Positions 9,041 to 17,279 of a stretch of 64,000 nucleotides of DNA are shown here, piece by piece. Numbering within the stretch: the first letter of the stretch is position 1; the number at the start of each line of letters is the position of its first letter. Source of the DNA: Pseudomonas putida. Lineage in GTDB: Bacteria > Pseudomonadota > Gammaproteobacteria > Pseudomonadales > Pseudomonadaceae. The translations under genes were made by a program, and so were the position numbers. Location: the NCBI GenBank assembly GCA_041879295.1, contig CP047152.1, positions 3,849,501-3,913,500 on the forward strand, in the 5' to 3' direction. Under the pieces are notes generated by a model, which saw only the letters and a program-made list of their open reading frames with translations, made no database searches and had not been told where the DNA came from.

Positions 9041-9477
9041 TGCTCAGCCTGGGGGCGCTGTTTCTCAGCGCCTTTGGTGCCGCCACCCTGCTTCCGCTGC
9101 AATCAGAGGCCGTGCTGGTCGGTCTGTTGCTGCGCCAGCCCGAGGCATGGGCGATCCTGCTGCTGGTAGCCACCCTGGGCAACGTGCTCGGCTCGGTGGT
9201 CAACTGGCTGCTGGGCCGGGCCATCGAGCACCTGCGCGACAAACGCTGGTTTCCTTTCAGCGCTGCCCAGCTGGCGCGTGCGCAGCAGCGCTACCAACGC
9301 TGGGGGCAATGGTCGCTGCTGCTCAGCTGGATGCCGGTGATCGGCGACCCGCTGACGCTGATCGCCGGGATCATGCGTGAGCCGTTCTGGCGCTTCCTGT
9401 TGCTGGTGACCCTGGCCAAGGCTGGCCGCTATGCAGTGCTTGCGATGATTACCCTGGGCTGGTTTCACGCCTGGTAA
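9040..9477 (+). CDS. YqaA-family (SNARE-associated/DedA-like) membrane protein
   Basis: This 145-residue inner-membrane protein has hydrophobic segments at about residues 3-30, 37-58, 94-112 and 118-142, and the family motif 'WMPVIGDPLTLIAGIMR'. It resembles YqaA, a short relative of DedA proteins, which are implicated in lipid flipping and envelope homeostasis. Start is an ATG overlapping the DUF411 stop, so it is the last gene of the copper unit. The link to copper is by position only. Confidence 0.8.
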   Translation: MLSLGALFLSAFGAATLLPLQSEAVLVGLLLRQPEAWAILLLVATLGNVLGSVVNWLLGRAIEHLRDKRWFPFSAAQLARAQQRYQRWGQWSLLLSWMPVIGDPLTLIAGIMREPFWRFLLLVTLAKAGRYAVLAMITLGWFHAW

Positions 9478-9552
9478 CACCTTTCAGGTTTCGCGTGGTC
9501 CACTGCCTGCTACAGTCGCCCCTTCCTACCTGGCCCAACACGGAGTGCCCCC

Positions 9553-10551
9553 ATGCTGCGCGCAACCGCCCTGGCCCTGGCCTGCCTTGCCGGCAGTTCG
9601 GCCATCGCTGCCGAGTCGCCTACCTACGGCCCCCAGCTCGAAGGCTTCAGCTACCCGCACCCCCTCAAGCATTTCGACTTCAAGTCCCAGGGCCAGGCCC
9701 TGCAGATGGGCTACATGGACGTGCCCGCCCAGGGCGAGGCCAACGGCCACAACGTGGTGCTGATGCACGGCAAGAACTTCTGCGCCGCCACCTGGGAAAC
9801 CACCATCGACGCCTTGAGCAAGGCCGGCTACCGGGTCATCGCGCCCGACCAGGTCGGCTTCTGTACGTCAAGCAAACCGGCGCATTACCAGTACAGCTTT
9901 CAGCAACTGGCCGACAACACCCATGCCCTGCTCGAACAGCTGGGTGTAAAGCAAACCATTGTGCTCGGCCACTCCACCGGCGGCATGCTCGCCACCCGCT
10001 ATGCGCTGATGTACCCACAGCAGGTGGAACGCCTGGCAATGGTCAACCCGATCGGTCTGGAGGACTGGAAAGCCCTGGGCGTGCCCTACCGCACCGTGGA
10101 CCAGTGGTATGCCCGCGAGCTCAAGCTGGACGCCGGAGGCGTACGCGCCTATGAACGCAAAACCTATTACGTCGGGCGCTGGAAGCCTGAATACGAACGC
10201 TGGGTGCAGATGCTGGTGGGCCTGAACAAAGGGCCCGGGCATGAAGCGGTGGCGTGGAACTCGGCACTGATCTACGACATGATCTTTACCCAGCCGGTGT
10301 ACTACGAGTTCAAGCACCTGCAGATGCCAACCCTGCTGCTGATCGGCGACAAGGACACCACGGCCATCGGCAGCGATATCGCGCCGTCGGAAGTGAAGGC
10401 CAAGCTGGGCAAATATGCCGAGCTAGGGCCGCAGGTGGCCAAGCTGATACCCAAAGGTGAGCTGATCACCTTCGAAGGCATGGGGCATGCGCCACAAATC
10501 GAGGAACCGGTGCGGTTCAATCGCACCCTGATCGAATGGCTGGGCAAGTGA
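9553..10551 (+). CDS. Secreted alpha/beta hydrolase
   Basis: A 332-residue protein with an N-terminal signal ('MLRATALALACLAGSSAIA') and an alpha/beta-hydrolase domain. Visible features are the oxyanion-hole segment 'VVLMHGKNF', the nucleophile elbow GHSTGG with Ser141, a likely catalytic Asp in 'LLIGDKDTTA' and a His in 'EGMGHAPQIE'. The periplasmic location is inferred from the signal. The substrate is unknown; it stands alone between the copper unit and the converging dinB-like gene. Confidence 0.85.
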   Translation: MLRATALALACLAGSSAIAAESPTYGPQLEGFSYPHPLKHFDFKSQGQALQMGYMDVPAQGEANGHNVVLMHGKNFCAATWETTIDALSKAGYRVIAPDQVGFCTSSKPAHYQYSFQQLADNTHALLEQLGVKQTIVLGHSTGGMLATRYALMYPQQVERLAMVNPIGLEDWKALGVPYRTVDQWYARELKLDAGGVRAYERKTYYVGRWKPEYERWVQMLVGLNKGPGHEAVAWNSALIYDMIFTQPVYYEFKHLQMPTLLLIGDKDTTAIGSDIAPSEVKAKLGKYAELGPQVAKLIPKGELITFEGMGHAPQIEEPVRFNRTLIEWLGK

Positions 10552-10626
10552 GCCAATGATTGGTCCCCTGTGGGAGCGCGCAGGCTTTGGAACTTTGCGC
10601 AATCCCGCTGCTGCCACAGGGTTCCT

Positions 10627-11208
10627 CTACACGTTCCAGACCAGCGCTTCTGTCCAGCCCAGCTCGGCAAAGTCGCCCGCCCGCAATTCGGCCTCTTCCT
10701 CGCAGAAAAACTCATCCAGCTGAGGTGGCCTGACCGCGGTATCACTGAGCATCGCGTGCACCTGTCCACGATGATGCACCTGATGTTCGAACAGATGCGC
10801 CAGCAAACGCAGCCGCTGCTCGCGCTGCACCCGATCAGGCCGCACGACGCTCACATAGCGGCCCAGGTCGCCATCACTCAGCCCCCGGCAGTAGGCGATC
10901 AAACGGTGGTCAGCCTGGGCCTGCTCGGCATGCAGGTCGGTACAGGTGGCAAACGGCTGTTCCGGGTCGAAAAAACGTTCGCCGTCTGTATCGGGCTGCT
11001 CGCCGCGCTGCTCGCACTCCAGCATATGCAGGTAAAACCAATCCACCGTCAGCAAATGGTTGAGGGTGGCCTTGATCGACGGGAAGAAGCTGCAACGCGG
11101 GGCGACGAACTCGTCCTGGGTCAGTTGCAGGCAGGCCTTGTACAGGCGGTGGTTGGCCCAGCCATTGTTATAGGCCTGGGTCAGCAGATGATGCGATAAC
11201 GGCTGCAT
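10627..11208 (-). CDS. DinB-family protein
   Basis: A 193-residue four-helix-bundle protein of the DinB/YfiT type. The metal-binding His positions are visible in 'ATLNHLLTVDWFYLHML' and 'HLFEHQVHHRGQVHAML'. Members include thiol-dependent transferases and many of unknown function. Start ATG 11208 has AAGGAG just upstream. It follows zapE by 13 bp on the same strand, so the two are probably co-transcribed. Converges with the alpha/beta hydrolase. Confidence 0.82.
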   Translation of the reverse strand: MQPLSHHLLTQAYNNGWANHRLYKACLQLTQDEFVAPRCSFFPSIKATLNHLLTVDWFYLHMLECEQRGEQPDTDGERFFDPEQPFATCTDLHAEQAQADHRLIAYCRGLSDGDLGRYVSVVRPDRVQREQRLRLLAHLFEHQVHHRGQVHAMLSDTAVRPPQLDEFFCEEEAELRAGDFAELGWTEALVWNV

Positions 11209-11221
11209 GGTCGGCTCCTTT

Positions 11222-12328
11222 TCAGGCGAAGCGTTGCAGTTGCATCTCCCGTAGCCGGCTCAGGGTGCGCTGATACGGGAACGCCAGATACCCTTGAGTG
11301 TAGAGGGCATCGAGCGGCACCTGTGCCTCCAGGTACAACGCCACCCGGCGGTCATAGCATTCGTCGACCAGGGCAATGAAGCGGCGAACCGCATCGTCCT
11401 TGGGCGACAGCGCAGGCAGTTCACGGTCGCCCGCCACTACCCTCGCCGCGCCATCTTCGGTACCACGGGCAATACGCCCCGCCCGCTGTTCCCCGCCCAG
11501 CGCCGGAATGCCGGATACCAGAATCGAGGGAAAACGGTCGCACAAGGCCATGAACTCCATGGCGGCCAGGGGTTGATCGCACAGATCGGTGAAACGACAC
11601 CAGATAGCCTGCTCACTACGCCGCACGACGTGAATGTGCCTTGAGCCAATAACCAAGGGCTGATCGGTGCCGGCGTCTTCGGGGCTGAGCTGGCGGAACA
11701 CCTCGGCCAACTGGCTGACCTGCCCTGCCTCGGCTACCCAATAGCGCTGCCGCGCTTCACCGGGGTGCAGGCGGTGATCCTGCTCGCCCGCTACCGGCAG
11801 TACCTGCATGTGACGACCAATGGCGGCGATGGCCGGCAGGAACCGCTCGCGGTTGAAGCCATCGCGGTAGAGCTGCTCGGGCGGCTGGTTGGAAGTGGCA
11901 ACAATCACCACGCCCTGATCGAACAGTACCTGAAACAGGCGGCCGAGGATGATCGCATCACCGATGTCGTTGACGAACAGTTCATCGAAGCACAGCACGC
12001 GGATTTGCCGCGCCAGCTCCGCCGCCAGGGCCAGCAGCGGGTCGGCGGTACCGTTGAGCTGAAACAGGCGCTGATGCACCCAGGCCATGAAGTGGTGGAA
12101 GTGCTGGCGCCGGCTCGGTATGCGCAGACACTGGTGGAACTGGTCCATCAGCCACGTCTTGCCGCGCCCGACCGGGCCCCAGAGGTAGAGGCCCTGGGTG
12201 GGGCGGCCCTGCTCGAGGGACTGGAAGCAGCCTTGCAAGGCCTCGACGACGCGGGCCTGGGCGGGATCAGCAACGTAGCCCCGAGTGCTCAGGGCTTGCT
12301 GGTAGAGGGATTGGGGGTCGATGGCCAT
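11222..12328 (-). CDS. zapE: Cell division protein ZapE (AFG1-like ATPase)
   Basis: A 368-residue P-loop ATPase with Walker A 'GPVGRGKT' near residue 51 and Walker B 'RVLCFDELFVNDIGDA', then an arginine-rich sensor region. ZapE/AFG1 proteins act at the division ring in gamma-proteobacteria and are related to mitochondrial LACE1. The length is normal. It is the promoter-proximal gene of a zapE-dinB pair. Confidence 0.88.
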   Translation of the reverse strand: MAIDPQSLYQQALSTRGYVADPAQARVVEALQGCFQSLEQGRPTQGLYLWGPVGRGKTWLMDQFHQCLRIPSRRQHFHHFMAWVHQRLFQLNGTADPLLALAAELARQIRVLCFDELFVNDIGDAIILGRLFQVLFDQGVVIVATSNQPPEQLYRDGFNRERFLPAIAAIGRHMQVLPVAGEQDHRLHPGEARQRYWVAEAGQVSQLAEVFRQLSPEDAGTDQPLVIGSRHIHVVRRSEQAIWCRFTDLCDQPLAAMEFMALCDRFPSILVSGIPALGGEQRAGRIARGTEDGAARVVAGDRELPALSPKDDAVRRFIALVDECYDRRVALYLEAQVPLDALYTQGYLAFPYQRTLSRLREMQLQRFA

Positions 12329-12370
12329 GGCCGCATTCTACCCGACTGTCACCCTCGGTGCAGGCGCGCG

Positions 12371-13516
12371 TCAGTCGGCCAGGCCTACCTTGAGCAGCGC
12401 GCCGTCCTTGTCATCGGTCAGGACATACAGGTAACCATCCGGCCCCACCCGCACATCACGGATACGCGCGTTCAGGTCACCGAGCAACCGCTCTTCGTGC
12501 ACCACCTTGTCGCCGTCCAGTTGCAAGCGGATCAATTCCTGAGTGGCCAACGCACCGATGAACAGATTGTGGTCCCAGGCCTTGAACCTCGGGCTGTCGT
12601 AGAACGCCATGCCGCTGATACCCGGTGACTTTTCCCAGACATGGTGCGGGTCGATCATGCCGTCCACATGCTTGCCCTTGGCCTCGGGAATTGGCAGCAG
12701 CGAATAGTTGATGCCGTGGGTCGCCATCGGCCAGCCATAGTTCTTGCCAGGCTTTGGGATGTTGATTTCATCACCACCGCGCGGGCCGTGCTCGTGGGTC
12801 CACAGCTGGCCGGTCCAGGGGTTGAGGGCGGCGCCTTGCTGATTACGGTGGCCGTACGACCAGATCTCCGGGCGCACGTTGCCCTTGCCGACGAAGGGGT
12901 TGTCTTTGGGCACTTCGCCGTCCGGCAGAATACGCACGACCTTGCCTTGCAACTTGTCCAGGTCCTGAGCAGTGGGGCGTTGGTTGTTCTCGCCCAGGGC
13001 GATGAACAGGTAGCCGTCGCGGTCGAACACCAGCCGCGAGCCGAAGTGGTTACCCACCGACAACTTGGGCTGCTGGCGGAAAATCACGGTGAAATTCTCC
13101 AGCCGGGCGCGGTCCTCGGACAGCTGCCCGCGGCCGACCGCAGTACCGGCCTTGCCGTCACTACCCTCCTCGGCGTAGGACAGGTAAACGGTGCGGTCCT
13201 TGCCGAACTCCGGTGACAGCGCCACATCCAGCAAGCCACCCTGGCCTTCGGCCCAGACCTTGGGTACACCACTGATCGACGGGCCAACCTTGCCTTCGGC
13301 ATTGACCAGCCGCAGGTTGCCCGCCCGCTCGGTCACCAGCATGTCCTTGCCGCCGGGCAGGAAGGCCAGGGCCCAAGGGTTGCGTAGGCCATCGGCAAGC
13401 GTGCTGACGATCAAGGTACCTTCTTCGCTGGGAAATCGCTGTTCGGCCGCCGCATGCGCCCACAAGGGCAGTAGCGCGGCAGCAGCCAGGGTGGCCAGCC
13501 AGGGTGCTCGAAGCAT
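12371..13516 (-). CDS. PQQ-dependent sugar (aldose) dehydrogenase, secreted
   Basis: This 381-residue protein belongs to the soluble glucose/sorbosone dehydrogenase (GSDH/YliI-type) six-bladed propeller family. A signal peptide ends near 'AHAAAEQ'. Family features include 'NPWALAFLPGGKDMLVTER', 'NHFGSRLVFDRDGYLFIALG' and 'EHGPRGGDEIN'. Such enzymes oxidise aldoses in the periplasm with PQQ. A good ribosome site (AAAGGA) precedes ATG 13516. A small secreted protein gene ends 22 bp upstream and is probably in the same transcript. Confidence 0.85.
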   Translation of the reverse strand: MLRAPWLATLAAAALLPLWAHAAAEQRFPSEEGTLIVSTLADGLRNPWALAFLPGGKDMLVTERAGNLRLVNAEGKVGPSISGVPKVWAEGQGGLLDVALSPEFGKDRTVYLSYAEEGSDGKAGTAVGRGQLSEDRARLENFTVIFRQQPKLSVGNHFGSRLVFDRDGYLFIALGENNQRPTAQDLDKLQGKVVRILPDGEVPKDNPFVGKGNVRPEIWSYGHRNQQGAALNPWTGQLWTHEHGPRGGDEINIPKPGKNYGWPMATHGINYSLLPIPEAKGKHVDGMIDPHHVWEKSPGISGMAFYDSPRFKAWDHNLFIGALATQELIRLQLDGDKVVHEERLLGDLNARIRDVRVGPDGYLYVLTDDKDGALLKVGLAD

Positions 13517-13538
13517 GCCGGATTCCTTTCAAGTGGTT

Positions 13539-13856
13539 TTACGGCGCACGTGGGTTGTCACGGGGTGGCCGGGTGGGTTCCAGGTTCGGGGTTTGCTGCT
13601 GACGGCGCAGGTTGTCGCCGTTGCCGATGCCACGGTTGTCCAGGGTGGGTGGGCGCTGGTACGGGTCGGTGGACGGGCCACGTACCGGTGGCGCAGCCGG
13701 CATGCTGCCTTGACGGCTGTTCGGGTTGACCCGCTGGATCGGGCTGTTGTAAGGGTTATTGTTGCCGGCAGCACGTTGCACGGGCTGCTGCGCCGCCGCG
13801 TGCGCGGGCAGGCACAAGGCCAGGCCGAGGGCCAGGATGGGCAATGTCGGGGTCAT
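13539..13856 (-). CDS. Small secreted proline/asparagine-rich protein
   Basis: A 105-residue protein with a clear signal peptide (MTPTLPILALGLALCLPAHAA). The mature part is low-complexity, rich in Pro, Arg, Asn and Gln ('GNNNPYNSPIQRVNPN', 'DPYQRPPTLDN'). I do not recognise a domain. Its position just upstream of the sugar dehydrogenase, with a 22-bp gap, suggests co-expression. Confidence 0.65.
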   Translation of the reverse strand: MTPTLPILALGLALCLPAHAAAQQPVQRAAGNNNPYNSPIQRVNPNSRQGSMPAAPPVRGPSTDPYQRPPTLDNRGIGNGDNLRRQQQTPNLEPTRPPRDNPRAP

Positions 13857-13990
13857 GCTTCACCTCCTGTACGAAAATGCCGCGCCTGGTGGGTTTGATA
13901 GCCTAAGGCGCGAGGGGTTCGCGGCAAAAGTGTGAATGCGGGTGGAGATGATTCCTGATGTTTCAGTATGGGCCTCGGAGGGCTGCTTTG

Positions 13991-14086
13991 CAGCCATTCG
14001 CGGGCGCGCCCGCTCCCACGGTCACCCACAGATTTCTGGCCCTGTGAGACACGTGTGGGAGCGGGCTTGCCCGCGAATGGCCGCAA
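13991..14086. repeat. REP pair (inverted)
   Basis: Two REP units face each other: CGCGGGCGCGCCCGCTCCCAC near 14000 and GTGGGAGCGGGCTTGCCCGCG near 14055, both inside TTGCAGCCATTCGC... / ...CGAATGGCCGCAA. It sits immediately after the agmatinase stop. Such pairs are substrates of RAYT transposases and often lie between converging or adjacent units. Confidence 0.8.
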
Positions 14087-14089
14087 AAT

Positions 14090-15055
14090 CTACTGGCCGT
14101 TGTCCACCTTGTGCCGCGCCGCATACAGGCACAGCATCTCCATGGCCAAGGTTGCCCCGGCCAAAGCAGTGATATCGGCATGGTCATAGGCTGGCGCCAC
14201 TTCCACCAAGTCCATGCCTACCAGGTTGATGCCACGCAGCCCACCCAGAATCTCCAGCGCCTGCACCGTGCTCAGCCCGCCACACACAGGCGTTCCGGTA
14301 CCGGGTGCGTAGGCCGGATCGAGGCAGTCAATGTCGAAGGTCAGGTACACCGGCCGCTCGCCCACCCGCTGGCGAATCGCCGCAATCACCGCCTCTGTGC
14401 CCTGGCGGTGCACTTGCCTGGCGTCGAGAATGGCAAAGCCCTGGCTGTCGTCATTGGTCGTGCGCAGGCCAATCTGTACCGAGTGGGCCGGGTCAACCAG
14501 GCCTTCGCGGGCGGCATGCCAGAACATGGTGCCGTGATCGATGCGCTTGCCCGCCTCGTCTGGCCAGGTGTCACTGTGCGCATCGAAATGAATGAGCGCC
14601 AGCGGGCCATGGCGGCGGGCGTGAGCCTTGAGCAGCGGGTAGCTGATGAAGTGGTCGCCACCGAGGGTGAGCATGGCGCACCCCGCCTGCAGAATATGCT
14701 CGGCATGGGCCTCGATGCTGTCCGGTACCGACTGCGGCGTGCCGCTGTCGAAGGGGCAGTCACCATAGTCGATCACCGCCAGGTGGTCGAACGGGTCGAA
14801 CGCCCACGGCCAGTGGCGGGCCCAGGCCTGCTGAACCGAGGCCGCACGAATCGCCCGCGGGCCGAAACGCGCGCCGGGGCGGTTACTGGTGGCCGTGTCG
14901 AATGGCACACCGCTGACCACCACATCCACACCGCGCAAATCGCGGCTGTAGCGGCGGCGGGAAAAACTGACAACACCGGCGTAGGTGCTTTCTGCGGCGG
15001 TCCCATACAGGCTATCGCGGGTAATTGCCTGGTCGTTGCTTGCGGCTTGGTCCAC
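14090..15055 (-). CDS. speB: Agmatinase-family ureohydrolase
   Basis: This 321-residue Mn-dependent ureohydrolase has all metal motifs: 'LGGDHFISYP', 'FDAHSDTW' and 'FDIDCLDPAYAPGTGTP'. The family hydrolyses agmatine to putrescine and urea, or guanidinobutyrate/guanidinopropionate in related pseudomonad enzymes (GbuA, GpuA). The substrate cannot be fixed from sequence alone. It follows a polyamine-binding-protein gene by 25 bp on the same strand, with a divergent LysR gene upstream, an arrangement that supports uptake and breakdown of a guanidino compound or polyamine. Confidence 0.88.
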   Translation of the reverse strand: MDQAASNDQAITRDSLYGTAAESTYAGVVSFSRRRYSRDLRGVDVVVSGVPFDTATSNRPGARFGPRAIRAASVQQAWARHWPWAFDPFDHLAVIDYGDCPFDSGTPQSVPDSIEAHAEHILQAGCAMLTLGGDHFISYPLLKAHARRHGPLALIHFDAHSDTWPDEAGKRIDHGTMFWHAAREGLVDPAHSVQIGLRTTNDDSQGFAILDARQVHRQGTEAVIAAIRQRVGERPVYLTFDIDCLDPAYAPGTGTPVCGGLSTVQALEILGGLRGINLVGMDLVEVAPAYDHADITALAGATLAMEMLCLYAARHKVDNGQ

Positions 15056-15080
15056 GGTCGGGCTCCTTGATTGTCATGGG

Positions 15081-16169
15081 CTACTGCCGGCTGCGGAAGG
15101 CGGTCCACAGACGGTTGCGTTGGCGCAGGTCGGCCAGGGCCATGCTGCGGTCGGCATACAGGCGCTGACGCACCTCGGCCGACGGATAGATATCCGGGTC
15201 GTTGCGCACCGCTTCGTCCACCAGCGGTGTGGCAGCCTGGTTGGCGTTGGCGAAGAACAGCGTGTTGGTCAGCGCTGCCACCGACTCAGGCTTGAGCATG
15301 AAGGCGATGAACGCCCGGGCGGCCTCGGGGTGTGGGGCGTCCTTGGGGATGACCAGGTTGTCCTGCCATACCAGCGTGCCTTCGCGGGGGATGCGGTAGA
15401 TCACCTCGAACGGCTTGCCGGCACGGCGGGCCTGGTCGGCGGCCATCGCGGCATCGCCGTTGTAGGTCAGCGCCAGGCACACGCTGCCATTGGCCAGGTC
15501 GTTGATCTGCCGGCCATTGGCGACGTAGCTGATCGACGGCTGCAACTGGCTGAGCAGGTTCTGCGCGGCAGCCAGGTCACCCTTGTTCTGGCTGTAAGGG
15601 TCCTTGCCCAGGTAGTTCAGGGCTACGCCGATCACCTCCTGGGGCGAGTCAGGTATGGCGATGCCGCAACCCTTCAGGCGGGTGGCGTACTCGGGCTTGA
15701 ACAACAGGTCGAGGCTATCCAGCGGTACATCACCAAGGCGCTGGCGTACCGCCTCCACATTTACCCCCAGGCCCAGCGTGCCCCAGGTGTACGGCACAGC
15801 ATGGCGGTTGCCGGGGTCAACCTCGGCCAGTTTGCCCAGCAGGTCCTTGTCGAGGTTGCCGTAGCCAGGCATGGCCTGAGCGTCCAGCGGTTGCAGGGCA
15901 TTGGCCTTGAGCGCCCGGGCCAGCACGGTGGATGACGGCACCACCACGTCATAGCCGCTACCACCAGTCAGCAGCTTGGTTTCCAGTACCTCGGGGGTGT
16001 CAAAGGTGTCGTAACGCACCTTGTAGCCGGTTTCCCGTTCGAAGCGTTGCAGGGTTTGCGGGGCGACGTAATCGGCCCAGCTGTAGAGGTTGACGACCTT
16101 TTCTTCGGCCTGCAGCGGCAGGGCCAGAACCAGAGACAAAAGGCACAACGATCGACGCATGGCGGACAC
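15081..16169 (-). CDS. Polyamine ABC transporter substrate-binding protein (PotF/SpuD-like)
   Basis: A 362-residue periplasmic protein with signal peptide (cleavage near 'LPLQAEE') and the PotD/PotF start 'KVVNLYSWADYVAPQTL', 'YDTFDTPEVLETKL' and 'GYDVVVPSS'. It binds a polyamine or related cation. No permease or ATPase genes are nearby, so it must share a transporter encoded elsewhere. It is the first gene of a unit with speB, divergent from a LysR regulator. Confidence 0.88.
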   Translation of the reverse strand: MSAMRRSLCLLSLVLALPLQAEEKVVNLYSWADYVAPQTLQRFERETGYKVRYDTFDTPEVLETKLLTGGSGYDVVVPSSTVLARALKANALQPLDAQAMPGYGNLDKDLLGKLAEVDPGNRHAVPYTWGTLGLGVNVEAVRQRLGDVPLDSLDLLFKPEYATRLKGCGIAIPDSPQEVIGVALNYLGKDPYSQNKGDLAAAQNLLSQLQPSISYVANGRQINDLANGSVCLALTYNGDAAMAADQARRAGKPFEVIYRIPREGTLVWQDNLVIPKDAPHPEAARAFIAFMLKPESVAALTNTLFFANANQAATPLVDEAVRNDPDIYPSAEVRQRLYADRSMALADLRQRNRLWTAFRSRQ

Positions 16170-16208
16170 CTCGGTAAATGGGTGGATGCCGCGAGCATGC
16201 CAGCCGGG

Positions 16209-16263
16209 TTACATTGCACCAATGGCAAGTTTGCAAAGCTGACATTCATCAGGAGCAATGTAA
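16209..16263. promoter_or_regulatory. LysR operator region between the polyamine unit and its regulator
   Basis: A perfect 9-bp inverted repeat, TTACATTGC (16209-16217) and GCAATGTAA (16255-16263), spans the region, the right arm touching the LysR start codon. Nested inside is TTGC-N7-GCAA (16214-16228), a good T-N11-A LysR box. These point to control of both divergent units by the adjacent LysR protein. Confidence 0.55.
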
Positions 16264-17153
16264 TGCTCGGACAAGTCCATGATCCCGACCTGCACTTGCT
16301 GCGGCTGTTCGTCACTGTAGTCGAGGCAGGTGGCTTCAGCGCCGCTCAAGGCGTGCTGGGCCTGAGCCAGCCCACCATCAGCCAGCGCATGGCCCAACTG
16401 GAGGCACGCTTGGGTTACCGCCTGTGCAGCCGCGGCAAAGGTGGTTTTCGCCTGACGGAAAAAGGTGAACTGCTTTTGGACGCGGCGCGTGGGCTACTGC
16501 TGAACATCGAGCAGTTTCGCCAGCAGGCCAACGGCGTTGCCGGGCGGCTGCTGGGAACTGTGCGCATCGGCATGGCGGAAAATCAGGACAAGGCGGTGAG
16601 CCTGAAACTGGCGGCGGCCATTGCGGCATTTCGCAGGCGAGAGGAATCGGTGCAACTGGAGCTAGTCAGTGCACCGCCGGCGGAACTGGAACGGCTGTTG
16701 CTGGAGCAGCGGCTGGACTATGCCATCAGCTACTTTTCCGGCAACCAGGCGGCCTTTGATTACCAGCCCTTGTTCGCCGAGCGACAGCGGCTGTATTGCG
16801 GCAAGGGGCATGTGCTGTACGGCGAAACGGATGTTGGGCTTGAGCGGTTGCTGGACATGGACCAGGTGCGCCATCCGTACCGTTTTCTCAAAGGGGGCGA
16901 ACCGTTCCAGAGCAGACGCAGCACGGCAGTGGCGGAGCAGATCGAAAGCGTGCTGACGTTCATTCTGTCGGGACGGCATATTGGCTACTTGCCATGCCAC
17001 TGTGCACAGGGCTGGGAGGCCGAGGGGCTGTTATGGGCGCTGGACCCTGAGCTTGATTTTGGGGTGCCGTTCACCCTGGCCCGGCACCGGGCACAGGGGG
17101 TTGGCGAGGCAGCCCATGTATTTGCGCAGGATTTGCTGGCGGCGTTTGCCTGA
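16263..17153 (+). CDS. LysR-family regulator divergent from the agmatinase unit
   Basis: A 296-residue LysR protein: HTH within 'HLLRLFVTVVEAGGFSAAQ' and 'LGLSQPTISQRMAQLEARL', then an effector domain. ATG 16263 is chosen because AGGAG stands 7 bp upstream; longer in-frame starts would run into the neighbouring gene. Divergence from the polyamine-binding-protein gene and the palindromes between them suggest it controls that operon. Effector unknown. Confidence 0.85.
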   Translation: MLGQVHDPDLHLLRLFVTVVEAGGFSAAQGVLGLSQPTISQRMAQLEARLGYRLCSRGKGGFRLTEKGELLLDAARGLLLNIEQFRQQANGVAGRLLGTVRIGMAENQDKAVSLKLAAAIAAFRRREESVQLELVSAPPAELERLLLEQRLDYAISYFSGNQAAFDYQPLFAERQRLYCGKGHVLYGETDVGLERLLDMDQVRHPYRFLKGGEPFQSRRSTAVAEQIESVLTFILSGRHIGYLPCHCAQGWEAEGLLWALDPELDFGVPFTLARHRAQGVGEAAHVFAQDLLAAFA

Positions 17154-17163
17154 ATCGGTCCCT

Positions 17164-17259
17164 TCGCGGGTAAACCCGCTCCTACACCGGATCGGTGGTG
17201 GACACCTGTCGGTGGCTGGGCACGGGCCGTCGTGTAGGAGCGGGTTTACCCGCGAACAG
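17164..17259. repeat. REP pair (inverted)
   Basis: TTCGCGGGTAAACCCGCTCC (from 17163) and its mirror GGAGCGGGTTTACCCGCGAA (to about 17256) face each other about 50 bp apart, between the LysR and iutA 3' ends. It lies between converging genes, as REP pairs usually do, and may also end transcription. Confidence 0.8.
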
Positions 17260-17279
17260 GCCCGTTCAGGCAACCACCA

